The notes below the pieces were generated by a model. It saw only the letters and a program-made list of their open reading frames with translations. It ran no database searches and was not told where the DNA came from. Below are positions 53,262-61,887 of a stretch of 61,887 nucleotides of DNA, one piece after another (position 1 is the first letter of the stretch; the number at the start of each line of letters is the position of its first letter). Source of the stretch: an uncultured Bacteroidia bacterium (GTDB taxonomy: Bacteria; Bacteroidota; Bacteroidia; Bacteroidales; UBA932); the NCBI GenBank assembly GCA_902761655.1, contig CACWLD010000015.1, positions 1-61,887 of the forward strand. Reading direction: 5' to 3'. The position numbers and the translations under genes were made by a program.

Positions 53262-54530
53262 TTATCTTTTGAAGAATGCCATATAGGCTATACCTATGTT
53301 TACTGACGGCTCGTCATTATATGGTGAGGCAAGGAACCTTCTGGAGTATTCCGCCTTTACGGCAATCTCCGGGATTGGGAACCAGTTGATTCCGGCGGCA
53401 ATGCGGTGGCGGTCAGTGAAGGTGTAATCCTGCTGGTCCGGGGCGGGAATATAGGAGTCATAGTACTCGTAGCGGGCAAAGGCGTAAAGTTTCTGCTCCC
53501 TTGAAACGCGTTCGCTGAACCAGGGCATTATGTCATATCCGGCCTCTATTCCGGCTGCCACTGCATTCTGTGCAACGGGAATCTTCTTGTATGGGGCGTT
53601 GTTGGAAGAAAGGTTCCTCTTTACCTGGGACAGGGTGGAGGCGTCGCCAACGTATCCGAAATCAGCGTTGCCCCTTACGGTGAGGCGCCCGCCCTTGTAG
53701 ACGAAGTCAAGGGCACCCAGCGCCGTGCGCGCTTTCACGCCGGCATAGCGGGTGTTGTGCATATCGTTGGGGAAGGAGTTGTGCATTGCGTGCCCATAGT
53801 AACCGCTCAGACCAATGCGCAGGTTCTTTATGGAGTAGTTGTCAATCCTGAGCACGTATCCCAGGTTGTTTGCGACCTTATATTCATAAGGAGATTTTGC
53901 GCCGTAGTGCACAAAGTTGTCGCGGTCGAACATAAAACCGTCAAGGCCGGCGATGACCTGCGCCTCATAACGCCAGGCTCCCGCCTGTCCCCAGAGGCTT
54001 ATTCCCGTGTCGTGCCAGGTGGAAGGGAAAATTGTGTATTCTCCTTCAGGCCTGTATACGGTGAAAAAGTTGAGGGGCTCGTGGGCATTGTTCAGGCCTC
54101 CCACGGGAACCACAAAATGGCCCACCCTCAGATTGAGGGCGCCGGAGAAGGATTTCTGGAGCCAGAACTGCTCCAGTTCCACCTCGCCTCCTTTCTCTAT
54201 CTCGGTCTCCCATTCACCTGCCTCGGTGAATTCCTTTTCTACGGCCGAACCCGTTCCCGTGTGCTCGAACTCGATTTCTGTCTGCATTGACCAGCCTTTG
54301 CCAAAGTCATATCCAAGGTAGACGACGGCGTGGGGAATGTCAAACCTTCCGTGGGAAGGATCGTTTGCGTATTGCGATGGGGAAGAGTAGCGGTAAACGT
54401 TGTCGCTGAAGAAATTGCGGCTGAGAGCGACTTCTCCATAACCGCCTATGCTAAGTTGTTGGGCCCTGGCACTGAATCCTGAAGTAAATGCAAGTGTCAG
54501 TGCGGCCAGGTATAAAAACAAATGTTTCAT
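53262..54530 (-). CDS. Outer-membrane porin of the imelysin operon
   Basis: A 422-residue beta-barrel protein with a signal peptide (...GFSARAQ) and alternating strands ending in Phe-rich IGIAYMAFFKR. The opening QLSIGGYGEVALSRNF is like phosphate/OprP-type porins of Bacteroidetes. It is the first gene of a four-gene operon, so the solute is probably the metal or chelate handled by the imelysin. The start codon is the ATG at 54530, lying in the 3' arm of a 15-bp inverted repeat. Confidence 0.85.
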   Translation of the reverse strand: MKHLFLYLAALTLAFTSGFSARAQQLSIGGYGEVALSRNFFSDNVYRYSSPSQYANDPSHGRFDIPHAVVYLGYDFGKGWSMQTEIEFEHTGTGSAVEKEFTEAGEWETEIEKGGEVELEQFWLQKSFSGALNLRVGHFVVPVGGLNNAHEPLNFFTVYRPEGEYTIFPSTWHDTGISLWGQAGAWRYEAQVIAGLDGFMFDRDNFVHYGAKSPYEYKVANNLGYVLRIDNYSIKNLRIGLSGYYGHAMHNSFPNDMHNTRYAGVKARTALGALDFVYKGGRLTVRGNADFGYVGDASTLSQVKRNLSSNNAPYKKIPVAQNAVAAGIEAGYDIMPWFSERVSREQKLYAFARYEYYDSYIPAPDQQDYTFTDRHRIAAGINWFPIPEIAVKAEYSRRFLASPYNDEPSVNIGIAYMAFFKR

Positions 54531-54557
54531 GGTGCAATATTACACCACGAAACATTT
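54520..54557 (-). promoter_or_regulatory. 15-bp inverted repeat over the porin start codon
   Basis: AAATGTTTCATGGTG with CACCACGAAACATTT, one mismatch, 8-nt loop. In the mRNA the ATG pairs in the stem. It could be an operator or an RNA switch for the metal operon. No perfect -7 box is seen; the closest is TAATATTG in the loop side. Confidence 0.55.
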
Positions 54558-54581
54558 GTAGGAAATCCCCAAAAATGGTGA

Positions 54582-56795
54582 TTATTTTATTCCGAAAATG
54601 TAGACGAATGTCTCAGAGTCCTTTTTCTCTGAACCCGCCAGAGTTACCTGTATTTTGGTTTCCTTGTCCAAGGGACCGGATACAAGCTGGCCATTTACCT
54701 TGCGGACCATTTGCACGGTATAAGTATCAGATCCGTTAACCACTATATTCCTGCCCATAAAACCGCCCGGGAGCGTGATCCGTGCAAGGCCAACAGTGAG
54801 GTAAACCTTACAGTTGGAAACGGCATAGAAAGATATCTTTTCCACTCCGGCCGGAATAGTCAGTTCTGCTTTGAATCCAGGCTGCAGATAATATGCGGGA
54901 ACAGCAGAAGCCTGATTTACGGCCATCCGAACATCTTTCAAGGGGTTCTTCTGGTCAGGATACTCTATGGGGAAGGCACTGCCAAAGTCGGGGCCTATGG
55001 AAAGGAATTCCCAATACCAATAGCGTGGACTGGCTGGGGTCATATCCCCGTAATACCCTAGCTGGTATCCGGTTAAAGATACGAGCATTCCCAGATAATT
55101 GTCCAGCCCCTCCGCAATTTGGTCATCCGGCTGGAATATACGGATATACTGATTAGGCGAGCTGAGTTCCAGTTGATAGTTCTTGCCTTCCTTAACCAGT
55201 TTGCCGGAGATGCTGAGCCTGCGATAGTCATAGATTTCTGACGGAACTGAAAGAATCTCAGTATTTGGGGAATACTGGTAGGAGGACGATTTGTACTTGA
55301 TAACCTTTACATTGTTTCCGCCAATGCAGTAGCCATACTTTGAGGAAGCAATATTGCTTGTGTGCAGTGCAAGGACATTGCTTGTACCGGAAACCTCCAC
55401 GCGGGAACCGATTTGAGGCATCAAGTCAGGCAACTGGTCTGACGGCATCTGGGAAAGGTCTACGTATATGCCTTTTGGAGCAGGGTAATTTTCCCAAACA
55501 GTGAATCCGGTTTTTGTACGGCTGGAAACCGACACCGGGTATGTCCTGACCTTTGCACCTGGTGCTCCGCTGAGGATGCCCTGGATAGATACGGCATCGT
55601 TGTAGTCAACCTCTTTTGCCTCATCAAAGATGCAATAGGCAATGTTCTCATCATCGTACAAGTGATATCCACGAACGGACATAGTACGCTTTTTCTCGCC
55701 AAACAGGATACTTGACTCCACAGGACAGTAATCACTCATTACATATCCGTCTGACAGAACCAGCTGGTTGCTTCTGGGATTTACTGTTCCAATAGCTTCA
55801 AAATACGTGACGCCAAGCTGTTTGCCAAAATCGGCGGAATTGGAGAAAGGCCCATTGACATAAGGTGATTGATAAGTTCCGCTGTTGAGGCCTTCATAAT
55901 AGCCCCTGTATACGATATGTCTTGGGAATGAGAACTTCTCACCTTCCTTGACATAGCCGTAGAGGAGGTCGAATTTGTCTCCTATCTTGCAGTCTGCCAG
56001 TACTTGGGCCTTGGGGTCTGACGGACTGAATTCCAAGATGACCCAGCCCCATTCTTTAGGATCCCAGATGACTATCAAAGAAGACTTTCCCGGCCTGGAA
56101 GCCTTGGCGGCGACTACGGCGTCAAGGACCAGCATCTCGAGATTGCTTGTCCTGCCGTATTCGGAAGGGGTGCCGTACATATAGAGTTCCCCCATACTGC
56201 AGGGGAAAAGATAGATATACTCCTGTCCGTCCTCACACGTAACACCGTTCCAGAATCCTTCAACTTGTACATAATGGCCTATGAATTCATCTATCGTGTC
56301 CCTGCCTGTCAGGGATATCTGAGATGAGTAAAGCTCTTCCAGGCAAATTTTGCGACTGCTCTTGCTAACGTTCATTGTTTCAGGATCGCACAGCGTAATA
56401 CAGAATTTGCCATTGGCGTGTTCCAATTTTCCGGTAGCCTTGCAGTATACAGGATTGCTGTCGTAAATGCCGTCTGTGCTGATGTCCGGAAGGACTCTCT
56501 CAACCTCAGGATAGGGATAGCCCAGGCTGCCAATTCTGGTGATGTTCCTTACTTTAGTAATCCTCAGTACATTTCCGTGGGCCTCTTTCTTACCCTGTAG
56601 GGATATGGTGTCGTATAATGAAACGACTCCGCAGGCATGGCATTCTACATAGATACAATCATTGGACTCTCTGTCATTGGCTACGATGATTCCTCGTTGA
56701 CTGATAGCCATTACGATACAGTCTTTCAGGATAAATTCAACTCCACTGTCCAAAGCGTTGCTTTTGGCTTGGGTCACGGTAAACTCTTGTAACAT
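54582..56795 (-). CDS. Large unrecognised beta-rich protein with repeated OB-fold-like segments
   Basis: About 737 residues from the ATG at 56795 (MLQEFTVTQAKSNAL); I do not recognise the family. It lacks a signal peptide or lipobox at this start, though it looks extracellular. Segments of the form 'xVxGxV...Y-I/V-DP' recur (about residues 15-100, 130-220, 340-440, 460-600), which reads like a chain of OB-fold domains seen in Bacteroidetes surface proteins. It has few charged clusters and no enzyme motif. The reading frame is open upstream of 56795 but that part overlaps nnrD in another frame. Either the start is truncated or the protein is cytoplasmic. Confidence 0.5.
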   Translation of the reverse strand: MLQEFTVTQAKSNALDSGVEFILKDCIVMAISQRGIIVANDRESNDCIYVECHACGVVSLYDTISLQGKKEAHGNVLRITKVRNITRIGSLGYPYPEVERVLPDISTDGIYDSNPVYCKATGKLEHANGKFCITLCDPETMNVSKSSRKICLEELYSSQISLTGRDTIDEFIGHYVQVEGFWNGVTCEDGQEYIYLFPCSMGELYMYGTPSEYGRTSNLEMLVLDAVVAAKASRPGKSSLIVIWDPKEWGWVILEFSPSDPKAQVLADCKIGDKFDLLYGYVKEGEKFSFPRHIVYRGYYEGLNSGTYQSPYVNGPFSNSADFGKQLGVTYFEAIGTVNPRSNQLVLSDGYVMSDYCPVESSILFGEKKRTMSVRGYHLYDDENIAYCIFDEAKEVDYNDAVSIQGILSGAPGAKVRTYPVSVSSRTKTGFTVWENYPAPKGIYVDLSQMPSDQLPDLMPQIGSRVEVSGTSNVLALHTSNIASSKYGYCIGGNNVKVIKYKSSSYQYSPNTEILSVPSEIYDYRRLSISGKLVKEGKNYQLELSSPNQYIRIFQPDDQIAEGLDNYLGMLVSLTGYQLGYYGDMTPASPRYWYWEFLSIGPDFGSAFPIEYPDQKNPLKDVRMAVNQASAVPAYYLQPGFKAELTIPAGVEKISFYAVSNCKVYLTVGLARITLPGGFMGRNIVVNGSDTYTVQMVRKVNGQLVSGPLDKETKIQVTLAGSEKKDSETFVYIFGIK

Positions 56796-56812
56796 TGCGG
56801 TATGATTTAGGG

Positions 56813-57646
56813 TTAATACAATTCTTTGAAGCCTTTGTACAGTGCCTCTATCAAGTCCAGGCTGCTGTACGCCTCCGGGGTGCATTCCTCGCTGAGGCGG
56901 TCCCCGGCGAAGCCGTGGATCCAGACGCCCAGCAGGGCGGCGTCAAGGGCGCGGTAGCCACGGGCGAGGAGGCCTCCTATGAGGCCTGTGAGCACGTCTC
57001 CGCTGCCGCCCTTGGCCATCCCGGCGTTGCCGGTGGTATTGACATAGGCTTCGCCCGATGCGGTAGTGATGCGCGTATGCCATCCCTTCTTCACCAGCAC
57101 CCAGCCTATGTCTTCCAGGCAGGGGCCGTCATCGGCGAACGCTCCGGACTCTTCCAGCCTCTTCAACTCGCCGGGGTGAGGCGTCAGGACGGACCCATCC
57201 GGAATCAGCCTTGAAAGCCTGAAATTTGCGGCTATCAGGTTGAGCGCATCGGCGTCCAGCACCATTGGGATCCCTGCGCTTTTGGCTGCGCCCATCAATT
57301 CTTTCAGGGCTGCCATTGTCTCCGGGTCCTGTCCCAGGCCCGGGCCGACTGCTATTGCCGAAAACCTCTCCAAACGCTCCGGAACCACGCTGAAATGCCC
57401 CGCAGGGTCTTCCGACAGCATTGCGGAAGGGTATTTGTTCACGGTGGCCTGGAGGGCGCGGGCGCAGGAGTGCAGCGTCACCAGGCCGCAGCCTGATTTC
57501 AGGGCTGCGCCAGTGGCCAGCACGGCCGCGCCGCTGTACGCGTTGCTCCCGCATACCAGCAACAGATGGCCATAATTCCCCTTATGGCTATCGTTTGGCC
57601 GCGGCAGCATCAGCGGTCTCAGACAGTCTGCATTTAGTTTTCGCAA
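56813..57646 (-). CDS. nnrD: ADP-dependent NAD(P)H-hydrate dehydratase
   Basis: Repairs hydrated NAD(P)H. A 277-residue ribokinase-fold protein with HKGNYGHLLLVCGS, AVGPGLG, VLDADALNL, LTPHPGELKRL and the C-terminal TTGNAGMAKGGSGDVLTGLIGGLLA. It is the kinase-like half only; the NnrE epimerase domain, fused to it in many Bacteroidetes, is absent. It overlaps the tlpA-like gene by 13 nt and precedes the large protein by 17 nt. Confidence 0.93.
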   Translation of the reverse strand: MRKLNADCLRPLMLPRPNDSHKGNYGHLLLVCGSNAYSGAAVLATGAALKSGCGLVTLHSCARALQATVNKYPSAMLSEDPAGHFSVVPERLERFSAIAVGPGLGQDPETMAALKELMGAAKSAGIPMVLDADALNLIAANFRLSRLIPDGSVLTPHPGELKRLEESGAFADDGPCLEDIGWVLVKKGWHTRITTASGEAYVNTTGNAGMAKGGSGDVLTGLIGGLLARGYRALDAALLGVWIHGFAGDRLSEECTPEAYSSLDLIEALYKGFKELY

Positions 57647-58221
57647 TTCTCGTCAGTGCAAAGATCGTTGTTGAAAAGCGTGCGTGTCCCGGCTGCCGGC
57701 GCGCCCAGCAGGGCTGCCGCGGCTTTGCCGGCCATCACTGTTCCAAGGATAACCTTACCGTCAGGACCTATCACATACATTGACGGTATCCAATTGATAT
57801 GGTACGCCTTGCCAATTTCAGATTCCTTCATTCCCTGAGGGTCGAAAAGCTGGACACCAGGCAGGGCGTTCTCAGGAACGAACTGCTTCCAGGTGTCTAT
57901 CTCCCGGTCAAAGGAAATGGATACGAATTCTACCTTTTCCGGATTCACCAGGGTGTGCATTGCCTTTATCTGGGGGATTTCCGCCCTGCAGTCAGGGCAC
58001 CAGGACGCCCAGAACAGAAGCAGGACCGTCTTCCCGCGGAAATCGCTGAGTTTCACGCTCTTTCCGTTTATGTCATTGAGCGTGAAATCAGGTACGGCCT
58101 GTCCCTTTGCAATCAGCTCTGCGGCGTACTTTGGGTCAAGGTCTTCTTCTACTGAAGTCTGGGCGCGGAGTGTGATGCCCAGGCAAAGAAGACCAACAAT
58201 TATGGCAATTATTTTTTTCAT
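57634..58221 (-). CDS. TlpA/ResA-like thioredoxin-fold protein
   Basis: A 195-residue periplasmic thiol-disulphide oxidoreductase. Signal peptide to about residue 20 (...ITLRAQ). The active site is WASWCPDC (Cys pair) in a thioredoxin domain with [22 protein letters not shown]. The C-terminal tail holds two more cysteines ([10 protein letters not shown]). Such proteins keep CxxCH cysteines reduced for haem attachment, so it may support the nearby di-heme protein, though it is in a different operon. Confidence 0.88.
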   Translation of the reverse strand: MKKIIAIIVGLLCLGITLRAQTSVEEDLDPKYAAELIAKGQAVPDFTLNDINGKSVKLSDFRGKTVLLLFWASWCPDCRAEIPQIKAMHTLVNPEKVEFVSISFDREIDTWKQFVPENALPGVQLFDPQGMKESEIGKAYHINWIPSMYVIGPDGKVILGTVMAGKAAAALLGAPAAGTRTLFNNDLCTDENCEN

Positions 58222-58226
58222 ACTAA

Positions 58227-58234
58227 CAAATATA
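58227..58234 (-). promoter_or_regulatory. Promoter -7 box for the tlpA-like operon
   Basis: On the complement TATATTTG, perfect. It is back to back with the GH2 box, 3 bp apart. Confidence 0.6.
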
Positions 58235-58237
58235 ATC

Positions 58238-58245
58238 TATTTTTG
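58238..58245 (+). promoter_or_regulatory. Promoter -7 box for the GH2 gene
   Basis: TATTTTTG, perfect, 16 nt before the ATG at 58262. Confidence 0.6.
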
Positions 58246-58261
58246 TATAAATGGGAATACT

Positions 58262-60109
58262 ATGAGAAGACAGCTTTTAACGTTGGCCTTGTTTTTTGCA
58301 ACCATAGCTGCATTGGCCTGGGAACCTGTAGGGAATCCTCTCCGCACCAGATGGGCGGAGGACGTAAGCCCGGAAAATGTTCACCCGGAATATCCGCGTC
58401 CGCAGATGCTCAGGGGGGACTGGAAAAGCCTTAACGGCCTTTGGGACTATTCCATTGTGCCAAAGGATGCAGAAAAGCCCTCTGCATACGATGGGCAGAT
58501 ACTGGTGCCTTTCGTGCCTGAGTCCTCACTCTCCGGTGTTGGAAAGCGCGTAGGTGAGGACAATGCCCTGTGGTACAGGACGGCCTTCAGCGTGCCTTCT
58601 TCCTGGAAACGCCAGCGCACACTGCTTCATTTCGAGGCTGTAGACTGGGCTGCCGAAGTCTATCTTAACGGCACCCTTATAGCCTACCATACTGGCGGAT
58701 ACACTCCCTTCTCCGTAGACATTACCCCATACCTCAAAAGCAATTCCCAGCAACTGGTGGTAAAAGTTCTGGACACCACTGACAAGGGCGCAAAGATTCC
58801 GCGCGGCAAGCAGGTGTCGGAGCCCGGAAGCATCTGGTACACGCCTGTGACAGGTATCTGGCAGAGCGTGTGGCTGGAATGCGCTCCGGCAACACACATA
58901 GACGGTTATGTGGCCACCCCTGACATCGATGCCGGAGTACTGGCAGTGGACGTTGAAGCCACAGCCGGCGCCGCCTCCGTCAAGGTTGAACTGCTGCAGG
59001 GCGCCATCGGCTACGATTCATCCGTTGTGCCGCAGAATCCGCAGGTACTGGCGGAAGCCTCCGCCGATCCCGGAGCCCAGCTGAGGCTTGCCGTAAGCTC
59101 GCCCAGGCTCTGGTCTCCGGACGATCCATTCCTCTACGGCCTGCGCATAACCCTTATGGACAATAAAGGGAAGGCTCTTGACACGGTTTACGGCTACACC
59201 TCCTTCAGGAAGAGTTCCGTTGTGAAGTCCGCCAAGGGATTCAATGTCCTTGGCCTTAACAACAAGCCGCTGTTCCAGTACGGTCCGCTTGACCAGGGCT
59301 GGTGGCCTGAAGGCCTGTACACCGCCCCCACTGACGATGCCCTCCGCTATGACATAGATATGACCAAGGCAATGGGATTCAATATGATACGCAAGCATAT
59401 CAAGGTTGAGCCCGCGCGCTGGTACTGGTACTGCGACCGTCTTGGCATTGTGGTATGGCAGGATATGCCCTCAATGGACGACAACAGTTCCGGCCGCTGG
59501 TCATACAACGATTACGACGCAGGCCGCGACTCCAAGATTTCGGACTGGGAAAGGGAGAACTATTTCAAGGAGTGGTCGGAGATAATTGCCGCCCGCAAGG
59601 GATTCAACTGTATAGTGGTATGGGTGCCTTTCAACGAGGCCTGGGGCCAGTTCAACACCCTTGACGTGGTGGATTTCACCAGGCGCCAGGACTCCACCCG
59701 CCTTGTCAACGCCGCCTCCGGCGGAAACCATTACGAGAACTGCGGCGATATCCTTGACTGCCACCATTATCCCAACCCCCAGCAATACCTTTGGAGCCCA
59801 ACCGAGGCCAACGTAGTTGGCGAGTACGGCGGAATAGGTCTTGCCCTGCCCGGCCATCTGTGGCAGGAAGACCGCAACTGGGGCTATGTCCAGTACAAGT
59901 CCAAGGAAGAGGTCACGGAGACGTACCTGCGTTACTCCGGCCAGCTGCTTGACCTTGTAGGCCGCGGCTGCAGCGGCGCCGTATACACGCAGACAAGCGA
60001 CGTTGAAATAGAGGTGAACGGCCTTATGACCTATGACCGGAAAGAAGTTAAAGTTGACGTCCTCAAGATAAGGGAAGCCAACCTGAAGATTATAAATGAC
60101 TTAAAGTAG
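58262..60109 (+). CDS. GH2-family glycoside hydrolase
   Basis: A 615-residue exported enzyme, signal peptide to about residue 19. Domains: sugar-binding jelly roll (about 25-190), Ig-like sandwich (about 190-285), catalytic TIM barrel (285-600). The acid/base Glu is in [10 protein letters not shown] and the nucleophile Glu is likely in VGEYGG. Specificity (beta-galactosidase, glucuronidase or mannosidase type) cannot be told. The longer reading frame to 57893 lies over the antisense tlpA gene, so the ATG after the promoter box is chosen. The aldo/keto reductase starts 6 nt after it. Confidence 0.88.
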   Translation: MRRQLLTLALFFATIAALAWEPVGNPLRTRWAEDVSPENVHPEYPRPQMLRGDWKSLNGLWDYSIVPKDAEKPSAYDGQILVPFVPESSLSGVGKRVGEDNALWYRTAFSVPSSWKRQRTLLHFEAVDWAAEVYLNGTLIAYHTGGYTPFSVDITPYLKSNSQQLVVKVLDTTDKGAKIPRGKQVSEPGSIWYTPVTGIWQSVWLECAPATHIDGYVATPDIDAGVLAVDVEATAGAASVKVELLQGAIGYDSSVVPQNPQVLAEASADPGAQLRLAVSSPRLWSPDDPFLYGLRITLMDNKGKALDTVYGYTSFRKSSVVKSAKGFNVLGLNNKPLFQYGPLDQGWWPEGLYTAPTDDALRYDIDMTKAMGFNMIRKHIKVEPARWYWYCDRLGIVVWQDMPSMDDNSSGRWSYNDYDAGRDSKISDWERENYFKEWSEIIAARKGFNCIVVWVPFNEAWGQFNTLDVVDFTRRQDSTRLVNAASGGNHYENCGDILDCHHYPNPQQYLWSPTEANVVGEYGGIGLALPGHLWQEDRNWGYVQYKSKEEVTETYLRYSGQLLDLVGRGCSGAVYTQTSDVEIEVNGLMTYDRKEVKVDVLKIREANLKIINDLK

Positions 60110-60115
60110 CAGAAT

Positions 60116-61087
60116 ATGAAATACACAGAATTGGGGAATACCGGAATCAAGGTCTCCCGCATATGCGTAGGATGTATGTCTTTTGGCGTACCGTTCGATG
60201 ATTTCCAGCCCTGGACCCTTAATCCGGAGCAGACAAAGGTGATGCTGGCCCACGCCCTGGACCTTGGCGTCAATTTCTTTGACACTGCAAACGAATACGC
60301 CCACGGCACAAGCGAGGAATATCTTGGAAGTACGCTCAAGGCCCTTGGAGTTAAGAGGGAGGATGTTGTGATTGCGTCCAAGGTCTATTTCAACGAGGGA
60401 CATCTCAGCGCAAAAGCCATTAAAAGGGAGATTGAAGGTTCCCTGAAGCGCCTGGGCACAGACTATCTTGACCTGTACCAGATCCACCGCTTCGACTACG
60501 GCACACCCATAGAAGAAACAATGGAAGCCCTTGACTCCCTTGTCCGCAGCGGAAAGGTCAGGGCGCTTGGCGCATCAGCAATGTACGGCTACCAGTTCCA
60601 CAATATGCAGATTGCTGCGGAAAAGAACGGCTGGACCAAGTTCTCCACGCTCCAGAACCACTACAACCTGGTTTATAGGGAGGACGAGCGCGACCTCATC
60701 CCCGTCGCGCAGCAGTACGGCGTATCGCTCATTCCGTACTCGCCGCTGGCCGGAGGCCACCTGGCGCGCACGCAATGGTTCTCCGACAGCAAGCGCAGCG
60801 AGACTGACTTCACCCTCAAGCGCAAGTACGACCACGCCAAGGAGAACGATATGCAGATAATAGCCCGCGTCGCGGAGGTCGCAGAGAAGCGCGGCGCCGC
60901 AATGACTGACGTGGCCCTAGGCTGGCTGTTCAAGAAAGGCGTAGCCGCTCCAATCGTGGGCGCCACAAAGATTTCCCATTTCGATGCGGCCGTGCACGCC
61001 CTTGACTTCACTGTCAGCGACGAGGAAGCCGCATACCTGGAAGAACTCTACCGCGCACACGATGTTGTGGGTGCGCTCAAACCATAA
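60116..61087 (+). CDS. Aldo/keto reductase
   Basis: A 323-residue NADPH-dependent TIM-barrel oxidoreductase. The catalytic tetrad is visible: Asp and Tyr in FFDTANEYAHG, Lys in VIASKVYF and His in YQIHRFDYGTP. The C-terminal PIVGATKISHFDAAV holds the NADP-binding part. Resembles YajO/YhdN-type enzymes. It lies in an operon with GH2, so a sugar or sugar-derived aldehyde is a reasonable substrate, but this is inference. Confidence 0.9.
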   Translation: MKYTELGNTGIKVSRICVGCMSFGVPFDDFQPWTLNPEQTKVMLAHALDLGVNFFDTANEYAHGTSEEYLGSTLKALGVKREDVVIASKVYFNEGHLSAKAIKREIEGSLKRLGTDYLDLYQIHRFDYGTPIEETMEALDSLVRSGKVRALGASAMYGYQFHNMQIAAEKNGWTKFSTLQNHYNLVYREDERDLIPVAQQYGVSLIPYSPLAGGHLARTQWFSDSKRSETDFTLKRKYDHAKENDMQIIARVAEVAEKRGAAMTDVALGWLFKKGVAAPIVGATKISHFDAAVHALDFTVSDEEAAYLEELYRAHDVVGALKP

Positions 61088-61109
61088 ACTTTTCGCTTAA
61101 AGGACCTAA

Positions 61110-61887
61110 ATGGAAAAACTGTCGGCATTGAGCGGCTCAGCAGGAGCGCTGATTATCCTGGCAATGGTAGTGGGCCTGGGCCTTCTGCTTGGAAAGATAA
61201 AGATTCGTGGCGTTACCTTCGGCTCGATATGGATCCTGTTCGTGGGAATCCTCCTGGGGCATCTTGGCTTCAGGGTGGATCCCGTGATCCTCACCTTTGT
61301 CAAAGATTTCGGCCTCATACTCTTCATTTTTATGATAGGACTCCAGGTGGGTCCGGGATTCTTCAGTTCGTTCCGCAAGGACGGCCTGGCAATGAACCTT
61401 CTTGCAGTTGGGCTGGTCCTGTTGGCGGCCATCACCACCTGGATTATTCACCTTGTCACAGGCGAGGATATGGGCCTTCTGACCGGAATTATGACCGGAG
61501 CCGTGGTGAACACGCCCAGCCTTGGTGCTGCGCAGGAGACTCTGTCTGAGATGGTTACAGCCTCGGGAGGAAGCGTTGAGCAGGCATTCGACGCATCGTC
61601 TAGGCTGGCTTCCGCTTATGTGGTTGCTTATCCACTTGGAGTGCTGGGAGGCTTCATAGTGCTCATTGCGATGAAGGCTGCACTGCACATCGACATAGAT
61701 AAGGAAAAACTTGCCGCAGGCAAGGAAGACGACGGCGCCAATGCGTACCGTATGGCCTGCAGGGTGGCGAACCCAGCAATTGAAGGCAAGATGCTGGGAG
61801 ACGTGCTCAAGGAGAACAATGACCTCCATTTTGTGGTTTCAAGGCTGATGAGGGATGGGGAAGTCCTTTTCCCGGAGATGGAAGAAA
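61110..61887 (+). CDS. AspT/YidE/YbjL-type transporter, 5' fragment
   Basis: Open to the right edge (259 codons, no stop). The first half has about five hydrophobic segments with the family's repeat motif: GIMTGAVVNTPSLGAAQ and FVKDFGLILFIFMIGLQVGPGFF. It then enters a soluble region (MACRVANPAIEGKMLGDVL) consistent with a TrkA-C/RCK domain. The family contains the aspartate:alanine antiporter AspT and uncharacterised YidE/YbjL. It begins 22 nt after the aldo/keto reductase. Confidence 0.85.
   Translation, partial: MEKLSALSGSAGALIILAMVVGLGLLLGKIKIRGVTFGSIWILFVGILLGHLGFRVDPVILTFVKDFGLILFIFMIGLQVGPGFFSSFRKDGLAMNLLAVGLVLLAAITTWIIHLVTGEDMGLLTGIMTGAVVNTPSLGAAQETLSEMVTASGGSVEQAFDASSRLASAYVVAYPLGVLGGFIVLIAMKAALHIDIDKEKLAAGKEDDGANAYRMACRVANPAIEGKMLGDVLKENNDLHFVVSRLMRDGEVLFPEMEE

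Noticed and set aside
54520-54557. Fur box at the porin operon
   Set aside because: The repeat shows no GATAATGATAATCATTATC-like hexamers, so I call it only an inverted repeat.

Overview
The window is chromosomal DNA from a member of the Bacteroidales. The evidence is the promoter -7 box TAnnTTTG (at least 15 good copies just upstream of start codons), the scarcity of Shine-Dalgarno sites, several lipoproteins with a short hydrophobic leader ending in Cys, and gene families typical of this order (DUF2795, GH127, GH51, M1 lipoprotein peptidase, imelysin, ResB-CcsA fusion). Base composition is in the low-to-mid 50s % GC by eye. An uncultured gut lineage is plausible, but the genus cannot be fixed. 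I see no rRNA, tRNA, CRISPR array, insertion sequence or prophage.

Layout. 1-9 kb is housekeeping: the 5' end of fba (leftward), then rightward gmk-nadD-GlcNAc kinase-like-recR-mntP, corA, and rpsA-rnz-glucosaminidase-mltG. 9-18.5 kb runs leftward: a RelA-like synthetase with a degenerate hydrolase site, uraA-uvrB, htpG and an acyl-CoA ligase. 18.6-34 kb mixes carbohydrate and peptide enzymes (HAD phosphatase, GH127, folE, feruloyl-esterase-like, FMN dehydrogenase, SGNH-GH51 fusion broken by a frameshift, M1 peptidase, type-B carboxylesterase) with a small ECF sigma-factor operon. 34.3-42.6 kb is a MacAB/TolC-type export operon with a histidine kinase and an NtrC-type sigma-54 activator. 42.6-48.9 kb holds an MFS carrier, SanA, GH3, two lipoproteins and PgeF. 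49-54.5 kb is a four-gene leftward operon: porin, imelysin, di-heme oxidoreductase, ResB-CcsA. 54.6-58.2 kb has a large unrecognised beta-rich protein, NnrD and a TlpA-like thioredoxin. 58.2-61.9 kb has GH2, an aldo/keto reductase and the 5' part of an AspT/YidE-type carrier.

How the parts work together. The best regulatory story is the export region. A palindrome TGTAAAG-N2/3-CTTTACA lies over the sigma-A promoter of the activator gene and again about 90 bp upstream of a sigma-54-like promoter for tolC, with extra half-sites. This fits an autoregulated enhancer-binding protein driving tolC-macA-macB. The same 3 kb carries a family of about 26-nt palindromic repeats, two loci of which lie in-frame inside coding sequence (TolC-like protein and activator linker). 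Downstream of the ATPase gene lies a 122-bp internally deleted permease remnant. The porin-imelysin-diheme-CcsBA operon looks like a periplasmic iron (or other metal) acquisition module, and its first start codon sits inside a 15-bp inverted repeat. The htpG leader has a hairpin that would bury an AAGGAG, as an RNA thermometer would. Divergent gene pairs at fba/gmk and tlpA/GH2 have back-to-back -7 boxes only 2-3 bp apart.
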